From: JAPLDB01 sp038230515
Lineage (GTDB): Bacteria > Bacteroidota > Bacteroidia > AKYH767-A > 2013-40CM-41-45
Reading direction: 5' to 3'
Assembly (NCBI GenBank): GCA_038230515.1
Contig: JBBRND010000003.1
Location: forward strand, 124,001 to 188,000
DNA length: 64,000 bases
The position numbers and the translations under genes were made by a program. This document shows positions 9,267 through 17,610 of this stretch, piece after piece. Below the pieces are notes generated by a model. It was given only the letters and a program-made list of their open reading frames with translations. It was not told the origin of the DNA and did no database searches. The number at the start of each line of letters is the position of its first letter. Positions within the stretch are counted from its first letter, which is position 1.

Positions 9267-9516
9267 GATAATTAGTTGTTAAGGTTTGTAAATAAATTCT
9301 GATGCGAAAGAGTGAATTAGTTTATTTCCGGCAATGGATTTTATATTAACAGTGTTGAAAACCCTTCAAGTTTTTCACAGCGAAATCTGTTCATATCCAA
9401 AATCTTTTTCAAAATAAATAAATTTTGAGGTTTTCCGAATTCGACTTAAACCCCTATCGGTTAATAACTTCTGAACCCATTTACAGGTTTATTCCGATGC
9501 CGGAAACAGTTCCAAA

Positions 9517-9810
9517 TCCGCCTTGTAAAAATTTACAATAGGGCAACATGTTGATGAAGTGGCTCTGTAAACATTTACAGTACCATAAAATAGTTATGGG
9601 ATGGCACTGTAAATAATTACAGTACGGTAAAGTAAAGATGGGATGCCTCTGTAAACTTTTACAGCACGATAAAATAGATATGAGATGGCACTGCAAACTT
9701 TTACACTACGGCAAAATAATTATTGGATAGTATTGTAGACTTCTACAGACGCTCTAAATACATTGTGGATGGTATTGTAAATTTCTGCAATAGGATTCTG
9801 GCAAAATTTT
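9517..9810. repeat. 21-bp tandem array B (42-bp superperiod with hairpins)
   Basis: About fourteen 21-bp units in strict phase (for example 9559, 9580, 9601, 9622, 9643). Odd units hold a dyad of the form CTGTAAA-nn-TTTACAG, seen at about 9565, 9607, 9649, 9691, 9733 and 9775, exactly 42 bp apart. Even units carry an ATAAAATA core flanked by weaker dyads. The array lies upstream of the minus-strand gene 8337-9266 and of the plus-strand gene at 10027. Positions 9267-9516 between gene and array show nothing recognisable. Confidence 0.9.
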
Positions 9811-9850
9811 CAAACATTCTTATTAATGCAAAGCTGCAATACGGAAAAAA

Positions 9851-9956
9851 TAATTCACGATGCACCATTCACAATGCACAATTAAAATCCCGGAGGGCTA
9901 TTACATCATTCATTGTGCATCAAACACCGTGCATTGTGAATTGTGCATTATTTCTG
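9851..9956. repeat. word-repeat inverted element
   Basis: Two arms made of short words (ATTCACAATGCACAATT at about 9867-9884 and its reverse complement at about 9930-9950) face each other across a CCCGGAGGG-containing loop. Variants of the same words appear in frame inside sorting-domain coding sequence at 1724-1750, 10732-10767 and 56046-56074, which suggests a dispersed element. Confidence 0.6.
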
Positions 9957-9991
9957 TGTAGCTTTACTCAGTAAAATAATTACCCAACCCG

Positions 9992-10019
9992 ATAGCCCAC
10001 GGTTTAAACCGTGGGCTAT
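9992..10019. repeat. perfect 28-bp palindrome at a gene start
   Basis: A perfect 14+14 palindrome centred between 10005 and 10006 (left arm ATAGCCCACGGTTT and its exact complement). It overlaps an in-frame ATG at 10018 and ends 7 bases before the preferred start at 10027, so it could fold over the ribosome-binding region. It also resembles a dispersed palindromic repeat. Confidence 0.75.
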
Positions 10020-10026
10020 GACGTCC

Positions 10027-10923
10027 ATGAAAAAAGTTTTACTTGTTTTCTTCTTCTCCCTCTGTAGTTTTAATTTTTCTGAAGCGCAGACGAGTGTGTA
10101 TCATCCGTTTCCTGATAGTGGTGCGGTGTGGAATGTGCATTGGCAGTGCATGTTTGGTTACGGAGATGGATGGTTCTCTTATACATTTGACGGTGATACA
10201 ATCATTAACAGCACTACTTACCATAAAATAATTAAACCGTTTGTAATAACTACAGGAGGTTGTGGCACGGGGGGCTTAATCTATCAAGGATGCATCAGGC
10301 AAGACACAGCGTTTAGGGAAGTTTATATGATTCAACCCTATGATAGTGTCGAAAGAGTACTTTTTGATTTTGCAATACAGATTGGAGACACATTGCCTAT
10401 GGATTCACAAGTTTGTATGTCAGCTGCAATTGTGCAAATGATGGATTCCATTCTAATTGACAATAATTACAGAAAAAGATGGTCGATATCTACTGGATCA
10501 CAACTCATTGAAGGTATTGGTACTACAAATGGATTGCTGGAACCGCTTTGTGTCATTTTAGATTTTCCTCTCACTACTCTCACCTGCTTCTCGCAAAACG
10601 GGCAAACCCTTTATCCCGACACAATAACTAATTGCAACATTATTGACGGAGTAAAAGAATCCGCAATCAAAACTTCGCCATCCGAAATTTCCATCTCCCC
10701 CAACCCCTTCCACACCACCGCCACAATAACTGCAAGTTGGCAAACGGCAGTTGGCAATGCACAATTATCAATCTACAATTGCATGGGTGCGCTCGTGCGC
10801 GAGCAAATCATAAATCAAGAATCAGCAATCATTAACAGAAACGGCTTGGCTGATGGGTTGTATTTTTTCCAACTCACCACTAACAGCGGGCCGTTGGCAA
10901 CAGGAAAGTTTGTGATTAAGTAA
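10027..10923 (+). CDS. secreted T9SS protein of unknown function
   Basis: A 298-residue protein with a signal peptide (MKKVLLVFFFSLCSFNFSEAQ). A central region of about 200 residues has several cysteines (WQCMFGYG, TGGCGTGG, QGCIRQD) and no recognised domain. From about residue 215 comes a type A sorting domain (ISISPNPF, LSIYNCMG, GLADGLYFFQL). ATG at 10018 is also in frame but lies inside the palindrome at 9992-10019; the ATG at 10027 gives the better signal peptide. The linker before LSIYN is encoded by a word repeat (10732-10767). It converges on the toxin-antitoxin pair 8 bases downstream. Confidence 0.8.
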   Translation: MKKVLLVFFFSLCSFNFSEAQTSVYHPFPDSGAVWNVHWQCMFGYGDGWFSYTFDGDTIINSTTYHKIIKPFVITTGGCGTGGLIYQGCIRQDTAFREVYMIQPYDSVERVLFDFAIQIGDTLPMDSQVCMSAAIVQMMDSILIDNNYRKRWSISTGSQLIEGIGTTNGLLEPLCVILDFPLTTLTCFSQNGQTLYPDTITNCNIIDGVKESAIKTSPSEISISPNPFHTTATITASWQTAVGNAQLSIYNCMGALVREQIINQESAIINRNGLADGLYFFQLTTNSGPLATGKFVIK

Positions 10924-10931
10924 AAAAAGAA

Positions 10932-11255
10932 TCACAACGTATCTAAAATCTTTTTCAGTTCTTTTTCAGAAATATTTTCCTTTTCTGATTTGAAAAGGAT
11001 CGAAAGCAGGTAAACCGTTTTACCTTCTACATAAACATACGTAATTACTCTTGCGCCTCCGCTTTTACCTTTTCCTTTTGACGAAATTGATATACGAATT
11101 TTGTAACAACCTTTTCTGATAGCAGTACCAACAAAAGGATTTTGCTCGATTTCTGAAATTAGTTCTTCGTAATCATTTTTCATTGAAGCGAACTTTTTAG
11201 TAAGCTGCTTCAACTCTTTATCAAACTGATCTGATGAGAGAATTTTATAGCTCAT
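10932..11255 (-). CDS. RelE/ParE-family toxin
   Basis: A 107-residue protein of the RelE/ParE fold, the toxin of a type II toxin-antitoxin pair; relatives cleave mRNA on the ribosome. Visible signatures are FDKELKQLTKKFASMKNDYEEL, GCYKIRISISSKGKGKSGGARVI (the basic strand typical of Bacteroidota members) and VYLLSILFKSEKENI. Its start codon overlaps the last 11 bases of the gene at 11245-11451, the usual antitoxin-first arrangement with translational coupling. The activity itself is inferred from the family. Confidence 0.85.
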   Translation of the reverse strand: MSYKILSSDQFDKELKQLTKKFASMKNDYEELISEIEQNPFVGTAIRKGCYKIRISISSKGKGKSGGARVITYVYVEGKTVYLLSILFKSEKENISEKELKKILDTL

Positions 11256-11451
11256 CGAGCAGTTCGCGTGCAGTTTTCATTTTAATCTTTCCGGCTTTAT
11301 GCAGCTTCACCTGCTCCACTGCATCGCGCAAACCCTCAAGGATGCGTGCCTTCTCCGAAGTAATGGGTTTGGCTTTTACAAAACGAAAGTTGCGCAGCAT
11401 CTCCATAAAAAAGGCGGCTTTATCATCACGCACATCAAGAAGTATTTTCAT
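11245..11451 (-). CDS. antitoxin partner of the RelE-type toxin
   Basis: A 68-residue protein starting MKILLDVRDDKAAFFMEMLRN, with a short strand and helices rich in Lys and Glu, ending KTARELLDEL. This is the style of small Bacteroidota antitoxins that pair with the toxin encoded directly downstream, which it overlaps by 11 bases. The N-terminal part probably binds the operator and the C-terminal part wraps the toxin, as in related systems. No operator palindrome stands out in the 100 bases upstream. Confidence 0.75.
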   Translation of the reverse strand: MKILLDVRDDKAAFFMEMLRNFRFVKAKPITSEKARILEGLRDAVEQVKLHKAGKIKMKTARELLDEL

Positions 11452-11555
11452 AATTCAGTATTTTAATTACAAAGATAAACCATTCATCCAGCAATGGCAA
11501 GAAGCCATAATGATTGACGTGGCTGTTCCAAACAACCAATAACCATTTCAACTGC

Positions 11556-12407
11556 TCAGTACCTCCGCCTCTTAAATGGCCTGCAATGTTCCTTCTGATA
11601 ACTTGTCATTCGTACCCAGAGTGTAAACGTAGTGAAGATATACCAGTCATCTTCACTTGGTGAGCCGCGCTGCTTACCCTCATACTTTGCGTAGTTGGGA
11701 ATGGAATCGTGAAAAGCACTGGGGTCAGAAAAAGAAACTGCATCAGCACCATGCGTTGCCTGCAGTTGATTAAGGTCGGGATAGGTAGTGCTTACATCGT
11801 CCAGGTAATCGGTATAAGTTCTTCGTGCAGAAACCTGGATGCCAATGCCGATGCTTTGTCCCAAACTTATCTTTAATCCACCGCCAATCGGTATTGCAAA
11901 ACTCACGCGGTGATAGGGAGCCGGTCTGCCTGCCAAACCCTGCCCTTCTGTACCCAACGGCTGCAACTCCACTCCCCCACTCTTGGGATTAAATTTAAAA
12001 ACAGAAAACCCTGTAAAGATGTAAGGCGTAAATGGAAAATCAGAATTGCCTGTTTCAAATGGAAGGAAATTAAACTCAACGCCCGGAGTAAAATCCCAGA
12101 TGGTAGAATAGAAATTAAGGTTGCGGTTTCGTTCAAAGCCAGTATTCAGTTGCGAATCATCTCCCGAAACTTTTCCGTAATTTAATTCCATAATCCAGCT
12201 CCAGTGACGGTTCCAGTTATGCCTGAAGAAAGCCCCGCCAGCAAAGTGAAGAAACGTCAAATCAAAAGCATGAGGAGAAAGCTCGCCCTTATAGCGGCTT
12301 ACACCGAGCTGTATTCCGACCTCATTGTACTGCGCAAACGAAGTTGCAGAACAAAGCATGAGCAGACACAGCAGGCGCGGAAATAAATTTTTAACGCGGA
12401 ATTTCAT
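11556..12407 (-). CDS. DUF6089-type outer membrane beta-barrel protein (copy 1)
   Basis: A 283-residue protein with a signal peptide (MKFRVKNLFPRLLCLLMLCSATSFAQ) followed by an eight-stranded-type barrel sequence: YNEVGIQLGVSRYKGELS, then WSWIMELNYGKVSGDDS, ending in aromatic-rich strands. It is paralogous to the next gene upstream (shared blocks: GVS..GEL, YGKVSGDD, FNPK, IGIGI, RKTFTDYLDDVSTTYPDL-like). DUF6089 genes usually lie next to uppS and bamA in Bacteroidota; here they are on the opposite strand, 4 kb away from the murI end. The ORF is open 10 codons further upstream, but the chosen ATG gives the signal peptide. Confidence 0.85.
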   Translation of the reverse strand: MKFRVKNLFPRLLCLLMLCSATSFAQYNEVGIQLGVSRYKGELSPHAFDLTFLHFAGGAFFRHNWNRHWSWIMELNYGKVSGDDSQLNTGFERNRNLNFYSTIWDFTPGVEFNFLPFETGNSDFPFTPYIFTGFSVFKFNPKSGGVELQPLGTEGQGLAGRPAPYHRVSFAIPIGGGLKISLGQSIGIGIQVSARRTYTDYLDDVSTTYPDLNQLQATHGADAVSFSDPSAFHDSIPNYAKYEGKQRGSPSEDDWYIFTTFTLWVRMTSYQKEHCRPFKRRRY

Positions 12408-12470
12408 TGTTGAATAACAGTGAGTAATTATCCTCAACGGAAGAAGCCCGAAAATGTTTGAAGTAAAACG

Positions 12471-13379
12471 TTAGAACCGTGGCAGATTATTCCTTCCGGT
12501 TTTAATCTTGTAGTTCACGCTGAAAATAGCGAACATGTACGAATCCTTATAGCGGGGATCGCCACGCTGCTGACCAGCCGCAGTAATATTTGCCGACTGC
12601 GGATCGTTACGGTCGCTTGGGTTAGCCAGGTACTGACCAACACTATACTGATCTCCGGTTTCAAACTGAGAAAGATCAATATAAGTAGTGCTTACATCAT
12701 CAATATAATCAGTAAAGGTTTTTCTTATTCCGAATTCAAGCCCAAGCCCCCATTGCCGGTCAATGGTATATTTGAAACCAATGCCAATCGGGATGCAAAA
12801 TTGAATTAAAGAATAATTTTTACGGGTAGGAACGTAGCCCTCACCTTCCGTATGGTAGTCGCGAAGGTTGTAAGTTTGCCCTTGAAAAGTAGTTTTAGGA
12901 TTAAAATAAAACACTCCTGCACCAGCAAACAAATAAGTGTAAAGTTCATATCCCTTCAAACCTTTTACCCGTTTCAAACGGTAACGGTGACCAATCTGCT
13001 CCTGTTGAAAAGCGCCTTCAAAGTTTACCGACCACTCATAAATATCAGAATAGAAATTGATGTTGCGAGTGTGGCGGAATTTTTCTGTAGTCAGTTTATC
13101 ATCGCCTGAAACCCGACCGTAAGTAAGATGGGTGTTGAGTGCAAAATAATTGCTCAGTTTGTAGCGTAAGCCGAAGGCAGCAGCAAGGCGCGTTTGAGAA
13201 AATTCAAGGTCGCGGAAATAATGAGTACCAATCTGGTTGGCTCCTCCAAGTTCTCCGAGAAAATTACTGACTCCTGCGCCCGCGCTGAACTCGTAGCGCT
13301 GACGTTTCCATCGCTGAGCGTTTACCAGCATTGGCATGGTAAGTAAGATCAATAAAAGGGTTGAAAGTGTCTTTTTCAT
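12471..13379 (-). CDS. DUF6089-type outer membrane beta-barrel protein (copy 2)
   Basis: A 302-residue paralogue of the gene downstream of it, with a signal peptide (MKKTLSTLLLILLTMPMLVNAQ), then RYEFSAGAGVSNFLGELGG, HLTYGRVSGDDKL, and TFTDYIDDVSTTYIDLSQF. Small outer-membrane barrel of unknown function. The pair, separated by 63 bases, probably arose by tandem duplication and then diverged strongly. A word-repeat hairpin (13556-13653) separates it from nadK upstream. Confidence 0.85.
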   Translation of the reverse strand: MKKTLSTLLLILLTMPMLVNAQRWKRQRYEFSAGAGVSNFLGELGGANQIGTHYFRDLEFSQTRLAAAFGLRYKLSNYFALNTHLTYGRVSGDDKLTTEKFRHTRNINFYSDIYEWSVNFEGAFQQEQIGHRYRLKRVKGLKGYELYTYLFAGAGVFYFNPKTTFQGQTYNLRDYHTEGEGYVPTRKNYSLIQFCIPIGIGFKYTIDRQWGLGLEFGIRKTFTDYIDDVSTTYIDLSQFETGDQYSVGQYLANPSDRNDPQSANITAAGQQRGDPRYKDSYMFAIFSVNYKIKTGRNNLPRF

Positions 13380-13555
13380 TTTTCTGAGGAAGCAAACCTA
13401 CATGATTTTTTCCAAAAGACAAATTAACTTAAGCAAAAAATCATCTGCGGATACCTCCGGTTTTGTGAAACAAATCTTTTTAAGAGAGAATACAACCTTT
13501 ATCCAAGTTCAAGAGTGTTTTGTACGGAAGGTTGTTTAGTTTAGATTCAATGTTT

Positions 13556-13653
13556 GGTTGATTGAGTAACTTGGGTTAATCGAGTTAAATGAGGAAATCT
13601 TTTTCATTCTTTCTCTAATCAACTTAGTCAACCTGATTAACTCAATTAACTTA
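13556..13653. repeat. inverted word repeat after nadK
   Basis: Left arm 13556-13590 (GGTTGATTGAGTAACTTGG and on) and right arm 13617-13653 (ATCAACTTAGTCAACC and on) are imperfect reverse complements built from TTAACTCAATTAA-like words; the right arm runs into the nadK stop codon. The same family occurs at 49037-49090 and 63006-63174. It may act as a transcription-ending hairpin for nadK. Confidence 0.55.
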
Positions 13654-14529
13654 ATTCCGGCTATCCAATCCCCAGTTCAACTTACTTCTCAAAGTACCAA
13701 GGAAATTCTCCGTGCTAAGCCGGACTAAGTTAACGCAGTAAGATTCTTTGCGTATCGCTAACTGGAATGATGAATCAATTGTGGCGGAACGCGAATCGAG
13801 TGTAGCCATAAAATTCTGACTACGACCTTCTACTTCAAGCGAGATTACATTTTTATCAGAAACAATTATTGGGCGGACATTCAGGTTGTGCGGGGCAATC
13901 GGGGTAATTACAAAACTTTCACTTTGCGGAACGATGATAGGTCCACCGCAGCTCATCGAATAGCCGGTGGAGCCGGTCGGAGTAGCGATGATCAAACCGT
14001 CAGCCCAGTAGCTGTTCAGGTATTCACCATTCAGGTATGTATGAATTTTTATCATTGAAGATGTTTCCATCTTGTGGATGGTGAAATCATTCAGCGCAAT
14101 GTTGTCGCCATCAAACACGGGGTGGTTGCTTTCTACTTTCAGCAGCGTGCGCGAGTCAACACTGAAGTGCCCCTTCGCAAGTGAATCAACAGCAAGAGAA
14201 ATATTTTCTTTTGAGATGCTTGATAAAAATCCGAGCCGACCGGCATTGACTCCTGCAATCGGAATCTTTGAATCTTTTACAAGAAGAACGGTGTCGAGCA
14301 ACGTGCCGTCACCACCAATGCTGAAAAGAAAATCTGCATTGCCTGCAAGATCGCTGTGTGTTTCAAAAAGAGAATATGAGGAAGACAGTTTGAGTTGAGA
14401 GTTCAGAAATTCATAATACTGCTTATGAATCATTACGCGGCAGCCGGATGCAGCTAAAATGTTGAGCAAATTCTCAGCAAAATCAATTTGGGTGGTGTTA
14501 ACCGGTCGTCCGTAAAGGGCAATGGTCAT
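13651..14529 (-). CDS. nadK: NAD kinase
   Basis: A 292-residue cytoplasmic enzyme that phosphorylates NAD to NADP. The ATP-binding motif SIGGDGTLLDTV (about residues 71-82), NAGRLGFL (about 100) and the NAD-binding signature TPTGSTGYSMSCGGPII (about 180) are intact, as is PHNLNVRPII. Length is normal. It lies 9 bases downstream of the Omp85-like gene and in one run with the CBS gene, so CBS, Omp85-like and nadK probably form one transcript. Confidence 0.95.
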   Translation of the reverse strand: MTIALYGRPVNTTQIDFAENLLNILAASGCRVMIHKQYYEFLNSQLKLSSSYSLFETHSDLAGNADFLFSIGGDGTLLDTVLLVKDSKIPIAGVNAGRLGFLSSISKENISLAVDSLAKGHFSVDSRTLLKVESNHPVFDGDNIALNDFTIHKMETSSMIKIHTYLNGEYLNSYWADGLIIATPTGSTGYSMSCGGPIIVPQSESFVITPIAPHNLNVRPIIVSDKNVISLEVEGRSQNFMATLDSRSATIDSSFQLAIRKESYCVNLVRLSTENFLGTLRSKLNWGLDSRN

Positions 14530-14538
14530 AGTTTAAAA

Positions 14539-15993
14539 TTAAATGGGAGCAGCAAAGTGAAGAAATAAACCGGACTCGCCAAATTTATTGAATGAGTAGT
14601 CGAGGCGAATCACAATGTCGTAATAAGAAACAAAATCAAGCCCTACTCCATATCCATAAAGCCAGGAATTGGGCAGGCGGTTTTTAGTATCGGGAATATT
14701 TGAAAATTCTGCGTCCTCAACATAAGCAGCATCGCCAAAAAGATTTAAGTAAAATGAAAATGGAATGGTTGCAAATTTTTCGAAGGGAATAAATCCTGCA
14801 TGAAATTCTTTCTTTGGAAAAAGTTCAAACTTGAGATTGGTTTTGAAGAGTGAGAAGTTTTGCCCATCTGCTACGTAGTATTCGTATCCCCGAACATAAT
14901 CATTTCCATAACCCAGCGCACGAACATTATAGTAGGGCTGAAAGTGCTCGTCTGATATTTTGCCGCGAAAGGAAGCTGCGAAATACCAGTGCCGGCTTAA
15001 CTTCCAGAACTTTCGGGCATCAGCAGTTACATAAAAATAATTTATATCATCATTAAGAAACGGCATTCCGTTTTTCACCAACTCAATGTTGTACATAAAT
15101 CCGCGCAATGGGTAGTACACGTAATCGCGGTGATCTTTCTTGTAGAGATAGCGCAACGAAAAATATTGTTCGGAGGATTTTGAATGGGCGAAGAAATCAG
15201 GATTTAATTTAAGCACGGTGTCTTCCACTTCTGCTTTTACATAACCGGCAACAAGGTAATGCGTGTTGTACAATCCATTCCTATATGTGTATTGCGCCAC
15301 ACCGGAATAGGATTGACGGGAATAATTTGACGAGTCGGTGTAATATGATACATCGTCATAAAATGTTGTAAATCCGGTTTGATGATTGCGTGAATAGGAG
15401 AAGCCGAAACTCAATCCGCTGTGCTGCTTTTTATTGATGTACGGAATGGTGTATGAAAAACTGACCTGCTGAAGATAGCCGAGCCGTACTGTAAGCGCCA
15501 CTGTTTCGCTTCTGCCTCTGAAATTATTCCAACCCAGCACACCACCATACACGATGCGGGAGAAATCTTTTGTGCGCCACCAAACATTGAAGTTTCGATC
15601 TACCACTTCAAATACCGGCAACGGAAAAATATACCAGCGCTCTTTGAGGATTATGAAAATGCCGGTTGTTCTTTCCGGAGTTTTCAGAAATGTGATGTGT
15701 GCGGAGTTGAAAAGAGAGGTGTTGTAAATATTTTCTTCGCTGCGCACTCTCTTAGCATCAAACTGAGAAGAAGAAATAGTATCACCTGTTTTGAAAGTCA
15801 ACTCGCGGAGCACAATGTGATCCCTGGTAATTTTATTTCCGATGATGGTGATGCTACCGATGATGATGAGAGAAGTATCAACGGTTGCAATGGTATCGTG
15901 AACTCGCCAGTCGGCTTTCTGAGCGAAGGAATCAGTAGAGAAAAAAAATAAAACCGGAATGAGAAAATAAAGGCGAACGGTTTTAGAAAACAT
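14539..15993 (-). CDS. Omp85-like protein with a single POTRA domain
   Basis: A 484-residue protein with a signal peptide (ending TDSFAQ, about residue 24), one POTRA-like segment (about 40-115: IGSITIIGNKITRDHIVLRELTFKTGDTI ... EENIYNTSLFNSAHITFLK) and a C-terminal beta-barrel (about 125-484) with alternating aromatic strands. RVRSEENIYNT and RALGYGNDYVRGYEYYVADG match the POTRA and the (V/R)RGY barrel motif of the Omp85 superfamily. It is shorter than BamA and has fewer POTRAs, so a TamA-like or export role is possible; function inferred from fold only. Encoded between a CBS protein and nadK, 15 and 9 bases away. Confidence 0.75.
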   Translation of the reverse strand: MFSKTVRLYFLIPVLFFFSTDSFAQKADWRVHDTIATVDTSLIIIGSITIIGNKITRDHIVLRELTFKTGDTISSSQFDAKRVRSEENIYNTSLFNSAHITFLKTPERTTGIFIILKERWYIFPLPVFEVVDRNFNVWWRTKDFSRIVYGGVLGWNNFRGRSETVALTVRLGYLQQVSFSYTIPYINKKQHSGLSFGFSYSRNHQTGFTTFYDDVSYYTDSSNYSRQSYSGVAQYTYRNGLYNTHYLVAGYVKAEVEDTVLKLNPDFFAHSKSSEQYFSLRYLYKKDHRDYVYYPLRGFMYNIELVKNGMPFLNDDINYFYVTADARKFWKLSRHWYFAASFRGKISDEHFQPYYNVRALGYGNDYVRGYEYYVADGQNFSLFKTNLKFELFPKKEFHAGFIPFEKFATIPFSFYLNLFGDAAYVEDAEFSNIPDTKNRLPNSWLYGYGVGLDFVSYYDIVIRLDYSFNKFGESGLFLHFAAPI

Positions 15994-16008
15994 TCGATTA
16001 AAGAAAAA

Positions 16009-16671
16009 TCAAATGTCTAAAAATTTGATGAGTGAATCGTATCGTGATTTCAGATCATCCATAAATTCGTTTTGATTGTAATGCTCTTTCACGTTGTAAC
16101 CATGCCGGGAAAAAGATGAAATAATGCGCGACAAGTCGGGAAGATTTATTTTGAGCGTAACATCTATCATTTCATTTTTTACATCAGGAGTAATGTGCGA
16201 GTTGAGGACGCGGGCATCTTCACTCTCGACCAAGCGGGCAAGTTCGCTGAGAGAATAATCGTAGGGTTTCATTTCGAGAACGACTACTCCAACTGCATCT
16301 TCAAAAATTCCGCTCTCGATGTAGTGCTTGAGTACATCGTTGAGTGAAATTAATCCCAAGTATTTTTTTTCATCATCAACTACAGGTATTACAGTGAGCT
16401 TATCTTTGGAAAGCATCTTCACTACTTCAAATACCGGCTGCGAGGGTTTTACAAAGGGCTTAATGAGTGACAACGGCTGATTTACGAGCGCCTGTTCGAT
16501 GGAATCAAGTTTGAGAATGTCTGCTTCGGAAATTAAACCAAGATAATGCACGCCCTCCACGACCGCAATATGTTCCAACCGGAATTCTTCCATCCAGCTA
16601 AGTGCGCGCAATCCCGTGTCTGAAAGTTTGAGTGGAGGAAACGAATCGTTTATGAGTTCGCGGGCTATCAT
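16009..16671 (-). CDS. CBS-domain protein with C-terminal ACT-like region
   Basis: A 220-residue cytoplasmic protein. Residues about 1-60 and 70-125 form a CBS pair (HIAVVEGVHYLGLISEADIL; VIPVVDDEKKYLGLISLNDVL), a module that binds adenosyl nucleotides. The remaining 90 residues (about 130-210) look like an ACT-type regulatory fold (VGVVVLEMKPYDYSLSELARLVES). CBS proteins of this form usually precede nadK in Bacteroidota, so a role as an adenylate sensor connected with NAD metabolism is plausible but inferred. Divergent from pdxJ with 157 bases between. Confidence 0.85.
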   Translation of the reverse strand: MIARELINDSFPPLKLSDTGLRALSWMEEFRLEHIAVVEGVHYLGLISEADILKLDSIEQALVNQPLSLIKPFVKPSQPVFEVVKMLSKDKLTVIPVVDDEKKYLGLISLNDVLKHYIESGIFEDAVGVVVLEMKPYDYSLSELARLVESEDARVLNSHITPDVKNEMIDVTLKINLPDLSRIISSFSRHGYNVKEHYNQNEFMDDLKSRYDSLIKFLDI

Positions 16672-16794
16672 TCTTTATTATCTTACGATATTAAATGTTG
16701 TTCGGTTTAGGAGGCGGCAAAGCTAAATCTTTTTATGTGTTGATGAGTGAATGGTTCAGTGCGTTATTACCGCATCAGGAATTGTGAGATAAAC

Positions 16795-16802
16795 TACTTT
16801 TG
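16795..16802 (+). promoter_or_regulatory. putative -7 element upstream of pdxJ
   Basis: TACTTTTG matches the Bacteroidota -7 consensus TAnnTTTG, 26 bases before the pdxJ start. No clear TTG is found 19-20 bases upstream. Confidence 0.4.
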
Positions 16803-16828
16803 CAAAGATCAAACCAGAAATTTCAGCC

Positions 16829-17557
16829 ATGACGAGATTGAGTGTTAACATAAACAAGATTGCCACGCTTCGCAATGCGCGCGGAGGAACGATTCCTAAT
16901 GTGATAAAGGCAGCGCAGGATATTGAGCGCTTCGGTGCGCAGGGAATAACGGTGCATCCGAGGCAGGATGAACGCCACATACGCAGAAGCGATGTGAGGG
17001 AATTGAAAAAAGTTATTACTACTGAATTCAATATTGAGGGTTATCCTGATGAAAATTTTCTACGGCTGATTGAAGAAATACGCCCTGCGCAGGCAACGCT
17101 TGTGCCTGATGCTCCGGATGTGATTACGAGTAATGCGGGTTGGGACACGGTGAAGCATCAACAATTTCTTCGCGATGTTATTTCAAGAATAAAATCTTCA
17201 GGCGTTCGTGTTTCAGTTTTTATTGAACCGGATGAACGAATGATTGAGGATGCAAAATCTACCGGCACTGACCGCATTGAATTGTACACGGAGAGTTTTG
17301 CAAAGCATTTTAATGAAGATAAAGAAAAAGCCATTGCGCCTTGTGTGATCTCAGCACGAAAGGCAACTGAAATCGGGCTTGGCATTAATGCGGGGCACGA
17401 TCTAAATCTTGACAACCTTAAATACTTTGTACAAAATATTCCGGGGTTGCTGGAGGTTTCCATCGGTCATGCGCTTATCAGTGATGCTTTGTATTATGGA
17501 TTGGAGAATGCGGTGCAGATGTATTTGAGGGAAATTAAGAATGCGTTTAAGGTCTAA
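16829..17557 (+). CDS. pdxJ: pyridoxine 5'-phosphate synthase
   Basis: A 242-residue TIM-barrel enzyme that joins 3-amino-2-oxopropyl phosphate and deoxyxylulose 5-phosphate to make pyridoxine phosphate (DXP-dependent vitamin B6 route). Signatures: LSVNINKIATLRNARGG, GITVHPRQDERHI, TLVPD, IELYTE, GINAGHDLNL and VSIGHALISDAL. Normal length, cytoplasmic. Next to a divergent CBS gene, as commonly seen in Bacteroidota, and followed 53 bases later by an alpha/beta hydrolase in the same direction. Confidence 0.95.
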   Translation: MTRLSVNINKIATLRNARGGTIPNVIKAAQDIERFGAQGITVHPRQDERHIRRSDVRELKKVITTEFNIEGYPDENFLRLIEEIRPAQATLVPDAPDVITSNAGWDTVKHQQFLRDVISRIKSSGVRVSVFIEPDERMIEDAKSTGTDRIELYTESFAKHFNEDKEKAIAPCVISARKATEIGLGINAGHDLNLDNLKYFVQNIPGLLEVSIGHALISDALYYGLENAVQMYLREIKNAFKV

Positions 17558-17610
17558 CGTTTAATGTTTAAAGTTGAACAGCCAATGGCACTAACCTTAA
17601 ACTTTTTCAG

